64,000 nucleotides of DNA from Nocardioides cavernaquae (GCF_003600895.1 NZ_QYRP01000002.1:1-64000); one strand, 5' to 3'; numbered from the stretch's first letter, positions 8,412 through 16,255 are shown. Numbers and translations: made by a program. Notes: a model not told the origin generated them from the letters alone.

Positions 8412-8846
8412 TCAGGCGCCCGCGCGAAGCGCGGGCCGGAACACGATCTCCTCCTCGACCGGCAGGTGCGGCGCCAGGCCCAGCGCCTGCTCGATCACGG
8501 AGAGGAAGCGGTCTGCGTCACGCACGAGGTCGTCCGCATCCCGCTCGGACACCGCACGACGCGAACCCGCCTCGGCTGCCGCGCGCTTGGACGCACCCGC
8601 GGCGAAGAACGCGGACCACTCCGTCAGCTCGGGCGCCACCTCCGCGAGCAGGACCCAGGCGTTCTTCTGGCGCCGGCGCTTGGGGTCCGGGTGGGCCCGG
8701 GCGGCGAGCAGTGCCGCCGCGGCGCGCAACGCAGCGACATGGGCGTGGGCGTAGCGGGTCGGGACGTCACTCGTCGTGATCGCTTCACGCAGCGACTCGG
8801 CAGCGCGCTCGAGGTAGGCGTGCGTCGTCGCGGGCAACAGCATCAT
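8412..8846 (-). CDS. SAV_6107-family HEPN domain protein, SOS-box linked
   Basis: A 144-aa, largely helical and Ala-rich protein that I recognise as the SAV_6107 HEPN family. The usual HEPN RNase signature (Arg, polar residue, three residues, His) is not evident, so nuclease activity should not be assumed. The start at 8846 is set by an AAGGAG ribosome-binding site seven bases upstream; a second ATG follows directly. A perfect LexA-type palindrome (8879-8894) lies 33 bp upstream of the start, implying DNA-damage induction. It is the first gene of a minus-strand run with the methyltransferase (26 bp away) and DUF3040. Confidence 0.8.
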   Translation of the reverse strand: MMLLPATTHAYLERAAESLREAITTSDVPTRYAHAHVAALRAAAALLAARAHPDPKRRRQKNAWVLLAEVAPELTEWSAFFAAGASKRAAAEAGSRRAVSERDADDLVRDADRFLSVIEQALGLAPHLPVEEEIVFRPALRAGA

Positions 8847-8878
8847 CGGGAATCTCCTTCGGTCGTCGACCCGCCTGA

Positions 8879-8894
8879 TCGAACAGTTGTTCGA
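8879..8894. promoter_or_regulatory. LexA (SOS) operator, perfect palindrome
   Basis: TCGAACAGTTGTTCGA is a perfect 16-bp palindrome matching the actinobacterial LexA consensus TCGAAC-N4-GTTCGA. It lies between two divergent genes, 33 bp before the SAV_6107/HEPN start (8846) and 89 bp before the YbaK-like start (8983). Its proximity to the former makes that gene the more likely SOS target, though a central operator could repress both. Confidence 0.85.
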
Positions 8895-8982
8895 ACAAGA
8901 GGAACGCTACACCTGCCCTCCGACAACAGGACAACCTCGACCGCGTGCCCTGGGGAAAACTGGTCCGACTAGGGTCGAGGGC

Positions 8983-9453
8983 ATGGACGAGCACCCCTCG
9001 ATCACGAGTTTTCGCGCTGAACTGGAGCGTCTCGGCGGCACCGGCGAGGTGATCGTCCTCCCCGAATCCGCGCACACGGCAGCCCTGGCCGCCGCCGCGC
9101 TCGGCTGCGAGGTCGGTGCCATCGCGAACAGCCTGCTGTTCTCCAGCGACAACGAGCCCGTCCTGGTCCTCACCAGTGGCGCACACCGGGTGGACACGAC
9201 CGCGACGGCCGCGCGCATCGCCGTACCGAAGCTGAAGCGGGCTGACGCCGACTTCGTCCGCAACCACACCGGGCAGGTGATCGGCGGCGTGTCCCCCATC
9301 GCGCACCCCAGCCCGATCCCGACCTGGGTCGACATCTGGCTGCAGAAGCATCCCGTCCTGTGGGCAGCGGCCGGACACCCGTCGGCGGTCTTCTCCACGA
9401 CCTACGACGAGCTCCTCCGCCTGACCGGCGGCACCGCGATCGAGGTGGACTGA
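8983..9453 (+). CDS. YbaK/EbsC-type aminoacyl-tRNA deacylase-like protein
   Basis: A 156-aa single-domain protein of the YbaK/prolyl-tRNA-editing superfamily, which hydrolyses mischarged aminoacyl-tRNAs in trans. Recognisable parts are the opening helix, the ALGCEVGAIANSLLF strand-turn, the KLKRAD stretch with its conserved lysine and the GVSPIAHP loop. The ATG at 8983 is where homology begins; earlier in-frame codons belong to the regulatory region. The stop is directly followed by the start of the ArsC-like gene. Which amino acid it edits is not clear. Confidence 0.85.
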   Translation: MDEHPSITSFRAELERLGGTGEVIVLPESAHTAALAAAALGCEVGAIANSLLFSSDNEPVLVLTSGAHRVDTTATAARIAVPKLKRADADFVRNHTGQVIGGVSPIAHPSPIPTWVDIWLQKHPVLWAAAGHPSAVFSTTYDELLRLTGGTAIEVD

Positions 9454-9813
9454 ATGATCGAGATCTGGCTCAACCCTGCCTGCTCCAAGTGCCGCACGGC
9501 CGTCAGCGAGCTCGACGCCACCGGCGCGGACTACACCGTCCGGCGCTATCTCGACGAGCCGCCGACCGCCGCCGAGCTCGAGGATGTCCTTGCCCGCCTG
9601 GGCGTGGACCCGTGGCACATCGCGAGGACGGGCGACGCGAAGGGGCTCGGCGTGACGCTCCCACCCAGGGACGAGGCGCACCGCGGCGACTGGCTGGCGC
9701 TGATGGTGCACAACCCGCGCCTGATCCAGCGCCCGATCATCACCGCAGGCGACGGCACGACCGTGGTCGGGCGCGACGCCGAAAGCCTGGCAAAGGTCAT
9801 CGCCGCAGGCTGA
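9454..9813 (+). CDS. ArsC/Spx-type thioredoxin-fold reductase (arsenate reductase-like)
   Basis: A 119-aa protein of the glutaredoxin-dependent arsenate reductase family. It starts MIEIWLNPACSKCRTA, with Cys10 in the position of the catalytic cysteine and a second Cys13 making a CxxC, and ends with the family region NPRLIQRPII that contains the conserved Arg residues. Typical length for ArsC. No ars transporter or ArsR repressor is nearby, so arsenate reduction is only one possibility; a general thiol role (YfgD/Spx-like) is another. Its ATG follows the ybaK-like TGA without a gap. Confidence 0.85.
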   Translation: MIEIWLNPACSKCRTAVSELDATGADYTVRRYLDEPPTAAELEDVLARLGVDPWHIARTGDAKGLGVTLPPRDEAHRGDWLALMVHNPRLIQRPIITAGDGTTVVGRDAESLAKVIAAG

Positions 9814-9834
9814 GCCGCCCGTTAGATTCAGCGC

Positions 9835-10428
9835 GTGGAAAGTCTTGCGCTCGTCTTCTCCAGCGGCTGGGCCAGCGGCGTCAACAGCTACCTCGTTCTC
9901 CTCGTGCTGGGGCTCGCGGAGCGATTCGGGACGTTCGGCCAGCTCCCCGACGTCCTGGGACGCTGGGAGGTGCTCGCCGCGGCCGGGTTCATGTTCGCCA
10001 TGGAGTTCGTCGCGGACAAGATCCCCTACGTCGACTCGACCTGGGACGCGATCTCCACAGCGATCCGCCCCACCGTCGGCGCAGTGGTCGGTGTCCTGCT
10101 CGCCGGCGACGCCGACAGCCTGAACCAGGCCGTCGCGGGTGTCGTCGGAGGCAGCTCCGCGCTCGCCGCCCACAGCGTGAAGGCCGGCACCCGGCTGGCG
10201 ATCAACGCCTCCCCGGAGCCGGCCACCAACATCCTGGCCAGCCTCGCCGAGGACTCGGCGGTCTTCGTCGTGATGCTCTTCGCCCTGCACCACCCCTACA
10301 TCGCCGCGTCGATCGCCGCGACGCTGCTGGTGATCGGACTGGTCGTCCTCTACTACGCGATCAAGCTGATCCGGCGTGGCTGGCGGAGGTGGAAGCGGAC
10401 GGACCGCCGTCCATCCGCCTACGCCTGA
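9835..10428 (+). CDS. DUF4126 integral membrane protein
   Basis: A 197-aa protein with about five hydrophobic segments and short loops. The Gly/Ser-rich opening (LVFSSGWASGVNSYLVLLVLG) and the loop with EFVADKIPYVDSTWD are hallmarks of DUF4126, a family of unknown function. It starts with GTG at 9835, 21 bp after the ArsC-like stop, and so probably belongs to the same transcript as the YbaK and ArsC-like genes. The C-terminus is basic, suggesting it faces the cytoplasm. Confidence 0.87.
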   Translation: MESLALVFSSGWASGVNSYLVLLVLGLAERFGTFGQLPDVLGRWEVLAAAGFMFAMEFVADKIPYVDSTWDAISTAIRPTVGAVVGVLLAGDADSLNQAVAGVVGGSSALAAHSVKAGTRLAINASPEPATNILASLAEDSAVFVVMLFALHHPYIAASIAATLLVIGLVVLYYAIKLIRRGWRRWKRTDRRPSAYA

Positions 10429-10444
10429 CCCCTAGGGTGCGCTC

Positions 10445-11749
10445 ATGGCACGTATTGCAGTGATCGGCGGCGGGTTCGGCGGACTCGCCTCCGCAGCCCG
10501 GCTGGCCAAGCTCGGCCACGACATCACCCTCCTCGAACGCGGCAAGCACCTCGGCGGTGCCGTCAGCACGATCGAGTCCGAGGGCTTCACGTGGGATGCC
10601 GGCCCGACCTCGACGCTCCTGCCTGCCGTGATCCGGGACCTGTTCCGCAAGTCGGGCCGACCCCTCGAGAAGGAGCTCGACCTCGTCCCCCAGGACGTCG
10701 TGCGCGAGCACTGGTTCGAGGACGGCACCACCGTCGCGCTGCGCGGCGGCTCACGCGGAGTGCAGTACGACGCGTTCGAGGAGCTCGCCCCCGGCCTCGG
10801 CGACGCCTGGTGCGAGCACGTGTCGTCGTACGCCGATGACTGGGAGCTGCTGCGCCGGGAGTACCTCGAGCGACCCTGGCGTCCCGAGTTGGCCGACAAG
10901 GCGACCGCCGCCCGGATCTTCACCCGCGAGACCCTGGCCAGGCGCCTGCGCCGCACCCTCCGCGAGGAGCGGTTGAGGCTGGTCGCGGCCCACCCCTTCG
11001 TGGCCGACGGGCATGACATCCGCAACGTGCCGGCGTGGATGGGCATGCAGGCCTACGTCGAGCAGAACTTCGGCGCCTGGACCGTGCCCGGCGGCATGGC
11101 GGGGCTCTCGACTGCACTCGCCGATCGCCTGGAGACGCGCAAGGTCGACGTCCAGCTCGACACCGGGGTCCGCGACATCGTGGTCCGCGACGGGCGCGCA
11201 GTCGCTGTCGCGACCGATGCCGGAGAGGTGGACGCCGACTTCGTGGTCTGCGCGATCGACCCGCGCACACTGCCCGTCCTCAAGCAGCACGTCATGCGCA
11301 CGATGCCCGCGATGCCCCCAGTGGTGGTCCACCTCGGGCTCACCGGCGACGACATCCCGGAGCTCGGCCCCGAGACCGTCTTCCACGGCGACCCGACCCT
11401 GGTGGTCCGCACCGGCGGCACCGCTCCCGAGGGCGGTCAGGCGTGGACGATCCAGGGTCGCGGCAAGCTCGCCGAGGACGTCGTCCTCGCCCTGTCCCGC
11501 AAGGGCGTCAACGTCCGCCCCCACGTCGAGGTGCGCATCGACCGCTCACCCCTCGTGCAGGTCGAGCAGAACGGCAGCTCACCGTTCGGCGTGCTCTGGC
11601 AGGGCCGTGACACGCTCCGTCACCGCCTCGGCCCGACCACCCCGATCCCGGGCGTGTACGCCGCCGGCGCACACGCCACCCCGGGTTCGGGACTCCCCTA
11701 TGTCGGGTTGTCCGCGAGCCTGGTCGCCCAGGAGATCGGCCCCGCCTGA
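10445..11749 (+). CDS. Phytoene desaturase-family FAD-dependent oxidoreductase
   Basis: A 434-aa flavoprotein of the CrtI/phytoene desaturase superfamily. The FAD-binding beta-alpha-beta motif is at the N-terminus (IAVIGGGFGGLASAARLAKLG, shortened here in sense: GGGFGG with a Glu ending strand 2), followed by the GGAVSTIE and WDAGPTS motifs and ending with the second FAD site (YAAGAHATPGSGLP). It is somewhat shorter than carotenoid CrtI (about 500 aa) and no crtB lies in the window, so a carotenoid substrate is not established. A polyprenyl synthase sits 1 kb downstream across metF, which hints at isoprenoid metabolism. Confidence 0.82.
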   Translation: MARIAVIGGGFGGLASAARLAKLGHDITLLERGKHLGGAVSTIESEGFTWDAGPTSTLLPAVIRDLFRKSGRPLEKELDLVPQDVVREHWFEDGTTVALRGGSRGVQYDAFEELAPGLGDAWCEHVSSYADDWELLRREYLERPWRPELADKATAARIFTRETLARRLRRTLREERLRLVAAHPFVADGHDIRNVPAWMGMQAYVEQNFGAWTVPGGMAGLSTALADRLETRKVDVQLDTGVRDIVVRDGRAVAVATDAGEVDADFVVCAIDPRTLPVLKQHVMRTMPAMPPVVVHLGLTGDDIPELGPETVFHGDPTLVVRTGGTAPEGGQAWTIQGRGKLAEDVVLALSRKGVNVRPHVEVRIDRSPLVQVEQNGSSPFGVLWQGRDTLRHRLGPTTPIPGVYAAGAHATPGSGLPYVGLSASLVAQEIGPA

Positions 11750-11759
11750 CCCGGAAGGG

Positions 11760-12641
11760 TCAGGACAGACCGAGCGCCTCGAAGATCTCGCGCGTCGCCT
11801 TGGAGCGGTTCAGCGTGTAGAAGTGCAGGCCGGGCGCACCACCGTCGAGCAGGTCGCGGCACAGCTGGATGGCGAGCTCGATGCCCTTGGCGCGGATGTC
11901 GGCAGGCTCCTGCAGGCCGGCGAAGGCGTCGACCACGTGTGCGGGCACCGAGGTGCCGATCAGCTCGCCCTGCTTGGCGATCGCGTTGAGGTTCAGGATC
12001 GGCATGATGCCGGGCAGGATCGGCATGTCGACGCCGTGCTCGCGGACCCGCTCCACCAGCGCGAAGTAGTCGCTGGCGTCGAAGAACATCTGCGTGACGG
12101 CGAACTCGGCACCGGCACGGGCCTTGTCGACCAGCACCTCTGCGTCGTGCTCGAGCGACTCGGCGGACGGGTGGCCCTCCGGGAACGCCGCGACGCCGAC
12201 GCTGAAGCCGCCTCGCGAGGCGGCGAGCTGGACCAGCTCGACGGCATGCTGGAAACCGCCCTCGGTCGGCGTCCACTCGGCGCGGGGACCCTCCTTGGGG
12301 TCGCCGCGCAGGGCCAGCACGTTGGTCACGCCGGCAGAGGCGTAGGCGCCGAGGATCTCGTCGAGGTCGTCCTTCGTGTGTCCCACGCAGGTCAGGTGCG
12401 CCATCGGGAGCAGCGAGGTCTCCCGGACGATGCGACCGGTGATGTCGACGGTGCGGTCACGAGTCGAGCCGCCGGCGCCGTATGTCACCGAGACGAAGGT
12501 CGGCGCGTAGGCCTCGAGGTCGCGGATGGCCTGCCACAACTGGACCTCGCCCGCCTCGTCCTTCGGCGGGAAGAATTCAAATGAGAACGAACGCTCCCCC
12601 GAGCGAATGCGCGCCCCGATGCTGTTGCTGCCCTGGGTCAT
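11760..12641 (-). CDS. metF: Methylenetetrahydrofolate reductase MetF
   Basis: Reduces 5,10-methylene-THF to 5-methyl-THF with FAD, supplying methionine synthase. The 293-aa product has the N-terminal SFEFFPPK motif with the catalytic Glu, VSVTYGAGGS, LALRGDPKE and the AEFAVTQMFFD region, all conserved in bacterial MetF. The length is normal for single-domain bacterial enzymes. It is transcribed convergently to the preceding flavoprotein and divergently from the polyprenyl synthase with a 76-bp gap, so the two promoters must lie close together. Confidence 0.96.
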   Translation of the reverse strand: MTQGSNSIGARIRSGERSFSFEFFPPKDEAGEVQLWQAIRDLEAYAPTFVSVTYGAGGSTRDRTVDITGRIVRETSLLPMAHLTCVGHTKDDLDEILGAYASAGVTNVLALRGDPKEGPRAEWTPTEGGFQHAVELVQLAASRGGFSVGVAAFPEGHPSAESLEHDAEVLVDKARAGAEFAVTQMFFDASDYFALVERVREHGVDMPILPGIMPILNLNAIAKQGELIGTSVPAHVVDAFAGLQEPADIRAKGIELAIQLCRDLLDGGAPGLHFYTLNRSKATREIFEALGLS

Positions 12642-12717
12642 GACTCCATCGTAAGGAGTCCGGTCGGTGCTTCCGGGCCGATGTCCAGCAATCCGCGTCG
12701 ATCGTTAGGCTCGGTGC

Positions 12718-13815
12718 GTGACCTCCGCCCTGCCAGCTGACCGGACCCCGTTCGACGCGGCCCTCTTCCGGGATTCCGTGCAGACGGTCCTCGATGCCTT
12801 CCTCGAGGAGCAGTCCGAGCGCCTCGCCGAGCTCGGCGCCGACGCAACCGCCCTGATCGCCGAAGCGCGGGTCGCGGTGAGCGGGGGCAAGCGCCTTCGC
12901 GCCGCGTTCTGCCACGCCGGCTACCGGGCCATCCAGCCTGCCAATGCAGGCACCGCGGAGGAGCTCGCGCTGCTGCGCGCCTGCGCCGCCCTCGAGCTGC
13001 TCCACGCGAGTGCCCTGGTGCACGACGACTTCATGGATGCCTCCGACACGCGCCGCGGCCGGCCCGCGACCCACCGCGTCTTCGAGGCGTCACACCGCGA
13101 GGCCGGCTGGGCCGGCGACCCGGTGCAGTACGGCGCGGCCGCAGCGATCCTGCTCGGCGACCTCCTGCTGACCTGGGCCGACGAGATGCTCCGCCGCTGC
13201 GGCCTCCCCCTCGAGCGCGTGTCCGCTGCCCTCGACGTCTTCGACCTGTGCCGTTCCGAAGTGGTGGCCGGCCAGTTCCTCGACGTGTCCGTCCAGGCGC
13301 GTGGTCGGGCCGACGTGGCCACCGCGATGACCGTGCTGCGCTACAAGTCCGCGAAGTACTCCGTCGAGCGACCGCTGCACATCGGGGCCGCGCTCGCCGG
13401 CGCCACCCCGGAGCAGCTCACCGCCCTCACCGACTTCGGGCTGCCGCTGGGCGAGGCGTTCCAGCTGCGCGACGACCAGCTCGGTGTCTTCGGCGACCCG
13501 GCGCTCACGGGCAAGCCCGCGGGCGACGACCTCGTCGAGGGCAAGCGCACCGTGCTCGTGGCACTCGCGCTCGATGCCGCTCCCGCGGCCGAGGCCGAGC
13601 TGCTGGACGGCGCCCTGGGCAGCGAGCTCTCCCCCGAGCAGGTCGACGAGCTGCGTCGCATCATCAGCTCCTCGGGAGCCGACCAGCAGGTCGAGGAGAT
13701 GATCGAGGCGCTCGCCGCCCAGTCACTCGAGGCGCTCGACCGGTCGCCGGTCGACGAGTCCGCGAAGGGCACGCTGCGCGACCTCGCGGCCGCGGCCACG
13801 CGGCGTACGACCTGA
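12718..13815 (+). CDS. Polyprenyl (trans-isoprenyl) diphosphate synthase
   Basis: A 365-aa all-helical trans-prenyltransferase condensing isopentenyl diphosphate with an allylic primer. The first aspartate-rich motif is in HDDFMDAS, followed by RRGRPATH, and the second is RDDQLGVFGD. The residues before the first motif are small, so product length (geranylgeranyl or longer) cannot be judged confidently. GTG start at 12718. Homologues next to metF and the Rv2175c/pknL genes in mycobacteria are annotated as IdsA2. A large inverted repeat after the stop probably terminates it. Confidence 0.92.
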   Translation: MTSALPADRTPFDAALFRDSVQTVLDAFLEEQSERLAELGADATALIAEARVAVSGGKRLRAAFCHAGYRAIQPANAGTAEELALLRACAALELLHASALVHDDFMDASDTRRGRPATHRVFEASHREAGWAGDPVQYGAAAAILLGDLLLTWADEMLRRCGLPLERVSAALDVFDLCRSEVVAGQFLDVSVQARGRADVATAMTVLRYKSAKYSVERPLHIGAALAGATPEQLTALTDFGLPLGEAFQLRDDQLGVFGDPALTGKPAGDDLVEGKRTVLVALALDAAPAAEAELLDGALGSELSPEQVDELRRIISSSGADQQVEEMIEALAAQSLEALDRSPVDESAKGTLRDLAAAATRRTT

Positions 13816-13825
13816 CCTGACTCCG

Positions 13826-13888
13826 CCGCAACTGGTCTCACGTGGCAGGTTCGCAGCGCGAAGAGCTGCCGATTCAGACCAGTTGCGG
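13826..13888. terminator. Inverted repeat between convergent genes (probable bidirectional terminator)
   Basis: A perfect 13-bp inverted repeat, CCGCAACTGGTCT at 13826-13838 and AGACCAGTTGCGG at 13876-13888, flanks a 37-base centre that holds a second 5-bp stem (GGCAG at 13844-13848, CTGCC at 13866-13870). It lies between the stops of the polyprenyl synthase (+) and barstar (-) genes, so termination in both directions is the simplest role. There is no T-run. The size and nested stem would also fit a dispersed REP-like element. Confidence 0.55.
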
Positions 13889-13910
13889 TCGCGTTGCTCG
13901 GTCGAGTTGC

Positions 13911-14345
13911 TCAGTCGAGCGAGGAGACGGACTGGAGGTCCGGGCCGTCGCCCCGCAGCAGCACGACGAACGGCGCCTCGTCGGGTGCTTCCGCCCGCTC
14001 GCGCAGGACCTGGAGCGCGAGGTTGAAACCGCGCTCGTCGGCGTGGGCGAAGGGGCCCCACCCTTCCCAGAGCACGACCGTGCCTTCCACGCGCTCGGAG
14101 GGCAGGTCGGCCAGGCAGTCGGCGAGGGCGTCGAGGTTGTGGCCGTAGTAGGCAGGGAGGGCCAGGGCTTCCCCGATGCGCTGGAGGAAGTCCGCCTTGG
14201 AGTCGGTCGGCCAGGCGTCGAGCAGCGCGAACCGCCAGCCGGCGTGCTCGACCGTGTGACCGACATCGGAGGCATCGAACGCAGCGTGCCACCGGAAGAC
14301 GCCGGGCTGTTGGCGCCGGGCCAGGAGAGCAGCGAGTCCGCTCAT
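13911..14345 (-). CDS. Barstar-family ribonuclease inhibitor
   Basis: A 144-aa cytoplasmic barstar-like protein. The family core is visible in ADFLQRIGEALALPAYYGHN followed by LDALADCLADL, the helix-loop region whose aromatic and acidic residues plug the barnase active site, and in the later EGTVVLWEGW strand. The start at 14345 overlaps the stop of the upstream guanyl-specific RNase gene (ATGA). Enzyme and inhibitor are therefore translated together, toxin first, as in a classical barnase/barstar pair. It would protect the cell from the RNase during export. Confidence 0.92.
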   Translation of the reverse strand: MSGLAALLARRQQPGVFRWHAAFDASDVGHTVEHAGWRFALLDAWPTDSKADFLQRIGEALALPAYYGHNLDALADCLADLPSERVEGTVVLWEGWGPFAHADERGFNLALQVLRERAEAPDEAPFVVLLRGDGPDLQSVSSLD

Positions 14346-14833
14346 CGGGCGATCCTCTCGAAGGAGGCGTAGTGGTCTCCGGTCCAGTAGTACTCCCCCG
14401 GGCCGCCGGTCACAATGCGTCGCGCTCCGCGGTCGTCCTCGCCCGGGGTCGGCACGGTGTACTCGTGGTAGTAGCCGCGGTCGTGGTCCGGCAGGATCCC
14501 CTCGCGGTTCTGGAACACCACGCCGTCCCGCTCCTCCGGGAACGGGCCGTCGGAGTCGATCAGCTCGAGCGTCTCGCCTGCCTCGTCGGGCAGCTCCGCG
14601 ACCGACACCCAGGGCAGCCCCGACTCCCGGTCCGTGCCGGACGACCCGCGGTCGGTGGTGGTCGACGCGCTCTCCGGCCGATCCGGCACCGGCGCGGCCG
14701 AGTCGCGGTTCTGGAACCACCAGAAGGCGAGAGCGACGACGGCCACGAGGATCGCAGCGATCCACTGCGACCGCGTGCGCGGGAGACGCGTCGGGAAGCC
14801 GGCGGGGAGTCCGTTGCGCGATGGACGGGCCAT
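14342..14833 (-). CDS. Barnase-type guanyl-specific ribonuclease with membrane anchor
   Basis: A 163-aa protein: a basic N-terminus, one hydrophobic segment (about residues 24-40), a Ser/Thr/Asp linker, then a microbial ribonuclease (N1/barnase) domain. By comparison with barnase, Glu124 in YYHEYT, Arg139 in RRIV and His154 in TGDHYASF match the catalytic Glu73, Arg87 and His102, so activity looks intact. No signal-peptidase site (AXA) follows the hydrophobic segment, suggesting the enzyme stays anchored outside the membrane rather than being released. The downstream barstar gene overlaps by four bases. Confidence 0.9.
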   Translation of the reverse strand: MARPSRNGLPAGFPTRLPRTRSQWIAAILVAVVALAFWWFQNRDSAAPVPDRPESASTTTDRGSSGTDRESGLPWVSVAELPDEAGETLELIDSDGPFPEERDGVVFQNREGILPDHDRGYYHEYTVPTPGEDDRGARRIVTGGPGEYYWTGDHYASFERIAR

Positions 14834-14849
14834 GTCAGATCGGCACGCC

Positions 14850-15224
14850 TCAGTGGGCCAGGACCTGGGCCCGGCGCTTGACCTCGGAGCCGCGGTTCTC
14901 GCGGAGCGCGTCGATCGGGCGCCCGGGCAGGTCGAGATCGGTGAAGATCCACTCGATGGCCTCGCGGTCGTCCCAGCCACCGTCGTGGAAGATCGTCAGG
15001 AGACCCGGGAGGCCCTTGACGACCAGGCCGTCCTGGATGAACTCCGCAGGCACGCGCTGGCCGGCACCCTCACTCGGGACCGCCGCGGCGAGCTCGTGCT
15101 CGCGGATCATCGTGCGCACCTTGTTCACGCTCACACCGAGGGCCTTGGCGGCCTCGGACCAGTCGAACCAGTCGGTCACAAGGGTGGCGAGATCGGGCGC
15201 GGGGGTGGGGGAAACGTCGTTCAC
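14850..15224 (-). CDS. Rv2175c-family winged-helix DNA-binding protein
   Basis: A 124-aa protein of the Rv2175c family. It begins with a short Thr/Pro tail, then a helix-turn-helix (DWSEAAKALGVSVNKVRTMI, about residues 21-40), a beta wing and a helical C-terminus with the conserved HDGGWDDREAIEWIF segment. In M. tuberculosis Rv2175c binds DNA and is phosphorylated by the adjacent kinase PknL on an N-terminal Thr. Here a matching PASTA kinase lies 1 kb away with a transglycosylase gene between, so the partnership is likely retained. Thr7 or Thr15 in the tail are candidate phosphosites. Confidence 0.9.
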   Translation of the reverse strand: MNDVSPTPAPDLATLVTDWFDWSEAAKALGVSVNKVRTMIREHELAAAVPSEGAGQRVPAEFIQDGLVVKGLPGLLTIFHDGGWDDREAIEWIFTDLDLPGRPIDALRENRGSEVKRRAQVLAH

Positions 15225-15430
15225 ACCCCTACTCTCCCACTCCCACTGCTTTTCGCGAGAACCCGTGGACGCGGCGCCGAATGGAAAGGCGGTCTCCCCG
15301 AAAGTTCACCTGCGCCCCTTGAGTCACATCAGCACCACGGGTTACGGTCGACAGGTTGCGTGGCCGCCTTCCCCAGGGGATCTACTCGGAGATTCCCGGC
15401 TCCGCGCGGCATGACGGAGGGAAAGGTCCG

Positions 15431-16255
15431 ATGACCTCCACCCGAGTTCGAAGCCTGACAGCCACCCTGACAACCACCCTGGCCACCGGACTGATCGCCA
15501 CCGGACTGACCCTCGCCACCTCCCCCGCAGGGGCCGCGCCGGCATTAGCGGCGGCGCCCACCACGGACACCGGCTTCCCCGGCCCACGCAACCTCGTGGG
15601 CCACGTCGTACGCCCTGGTGAGACCGCCAGCGGGCTCGCGGTGAGGTACCACGCGTGGACCGCGGAGCTGATCCGCTACAACCACCTCGGCTCGACCGGG
15701 ACGCTGTATGCCGGCCAGCGGATCACCATCCCGGTCGTCCCGGAGTCGCTCCGCGACAGCGCAACGACCAAGCCGGCGAGCAAGCCGAAGAGCAAGCCGG
15801 ACAAGGCTCCCCAGGCGACGAAGCGGACCTGGCGGCACGCCGATCCTTCCCGTGCGGCGGTGCGCAGAGAGATCATCCGGACCGCGCGGGCGCACGGGGT
15901 CGACCCGCGGCTCGCCCTGGCGGTCTCGTGGCAGGAGTCCGGCTGGCAGATGCACCACGTCAGCCACGCCGACGCCATCGGCGCGATGCAGGTGCTGCCC
16001 GGCACCGGCACCTGGATGAGCCTGTACGCCGACCGGCCGCTGGAGCTGACCCGCCTCGAGGACAACGTGCTCGCCGGGATCCTGCTCCTGGACTTCCTCG
16101 ACGACAACACCAGCAGCACCCGGAACCAGGTCGCGGCGTACTACCAGGGGCTCCGGGCGGTGCGTGAGCGCGGTCTCTACGACGAAACCCAGGCGTACGT
16201 CGCGAACGTGTTCGCGATCCGTGACCAGATCGCACGCGGGTGGAACCCCGCCTGA
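15431..16255 (+). CDS. Secreted LysM and lytic transglycosylase domain protein
   Basis: A 274-aa exported cell-wall enzyme. It has a signal peptide (about residues 1-41), a LysM peptidoglycan-binding domain (about 55-102, GHVVRPGETASGLA to TIPV), a Lys/Pro/Ser linker with repeated KPKSKP, and a soluble lytic transglycosylase (SLT) domain from about 140. The catalytic Glu is Glu169 in WQESGW, followed by AIGAMQVLP. The ATG at 15431 has a GGAGG site upstream. It lies between the Rv2175c and kinase genes, an association with muropeptide sensing by PASTA domains. Confidence 0.93.
   Translation: MTSTRVRSLTATLTTTLATGLIATGLTLATSPAGAAPALAAAPTTDTGFPGPRNLVGHVVRPGETASGLAVRYHAWTAELIRYNHLGSTGTLYAGQRITIPVVPESLRDSATTKPASKPKSKPDKAPQATKRTWRHADPSRAAVRREIIRTARAHGVDPRLALAVSWQESGWQMHHVSHADAIGAMQVLPGTGTWMSLYADRPLELTRLEDNVLAGILLLDFLDDNTSSTRNQVAAYYQGLRAVRERGLYDETQAYVANVFAIRDQIARGWNPA

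Noticed and set aside
9454-9813. Arsenic resistance operon
   Set aside because: Only an ArsC-like thioredoxin-fold protein is present; no ArsR, ArsB or Acr3 genes are beside it, and the ArsA-like ATPase is 37 kb away in a conserved unrelated operon.
13911-14833. Classical toxin-antitoxin module of the RelE or HEPN/MNT type
   Set aside because: The RNase has an exported/anchored domain with barnase catalytic residues, and the partner is barstar, not an antitoxin with a DNA-binding domain. It is better described as an RNase-inhibitor pair.
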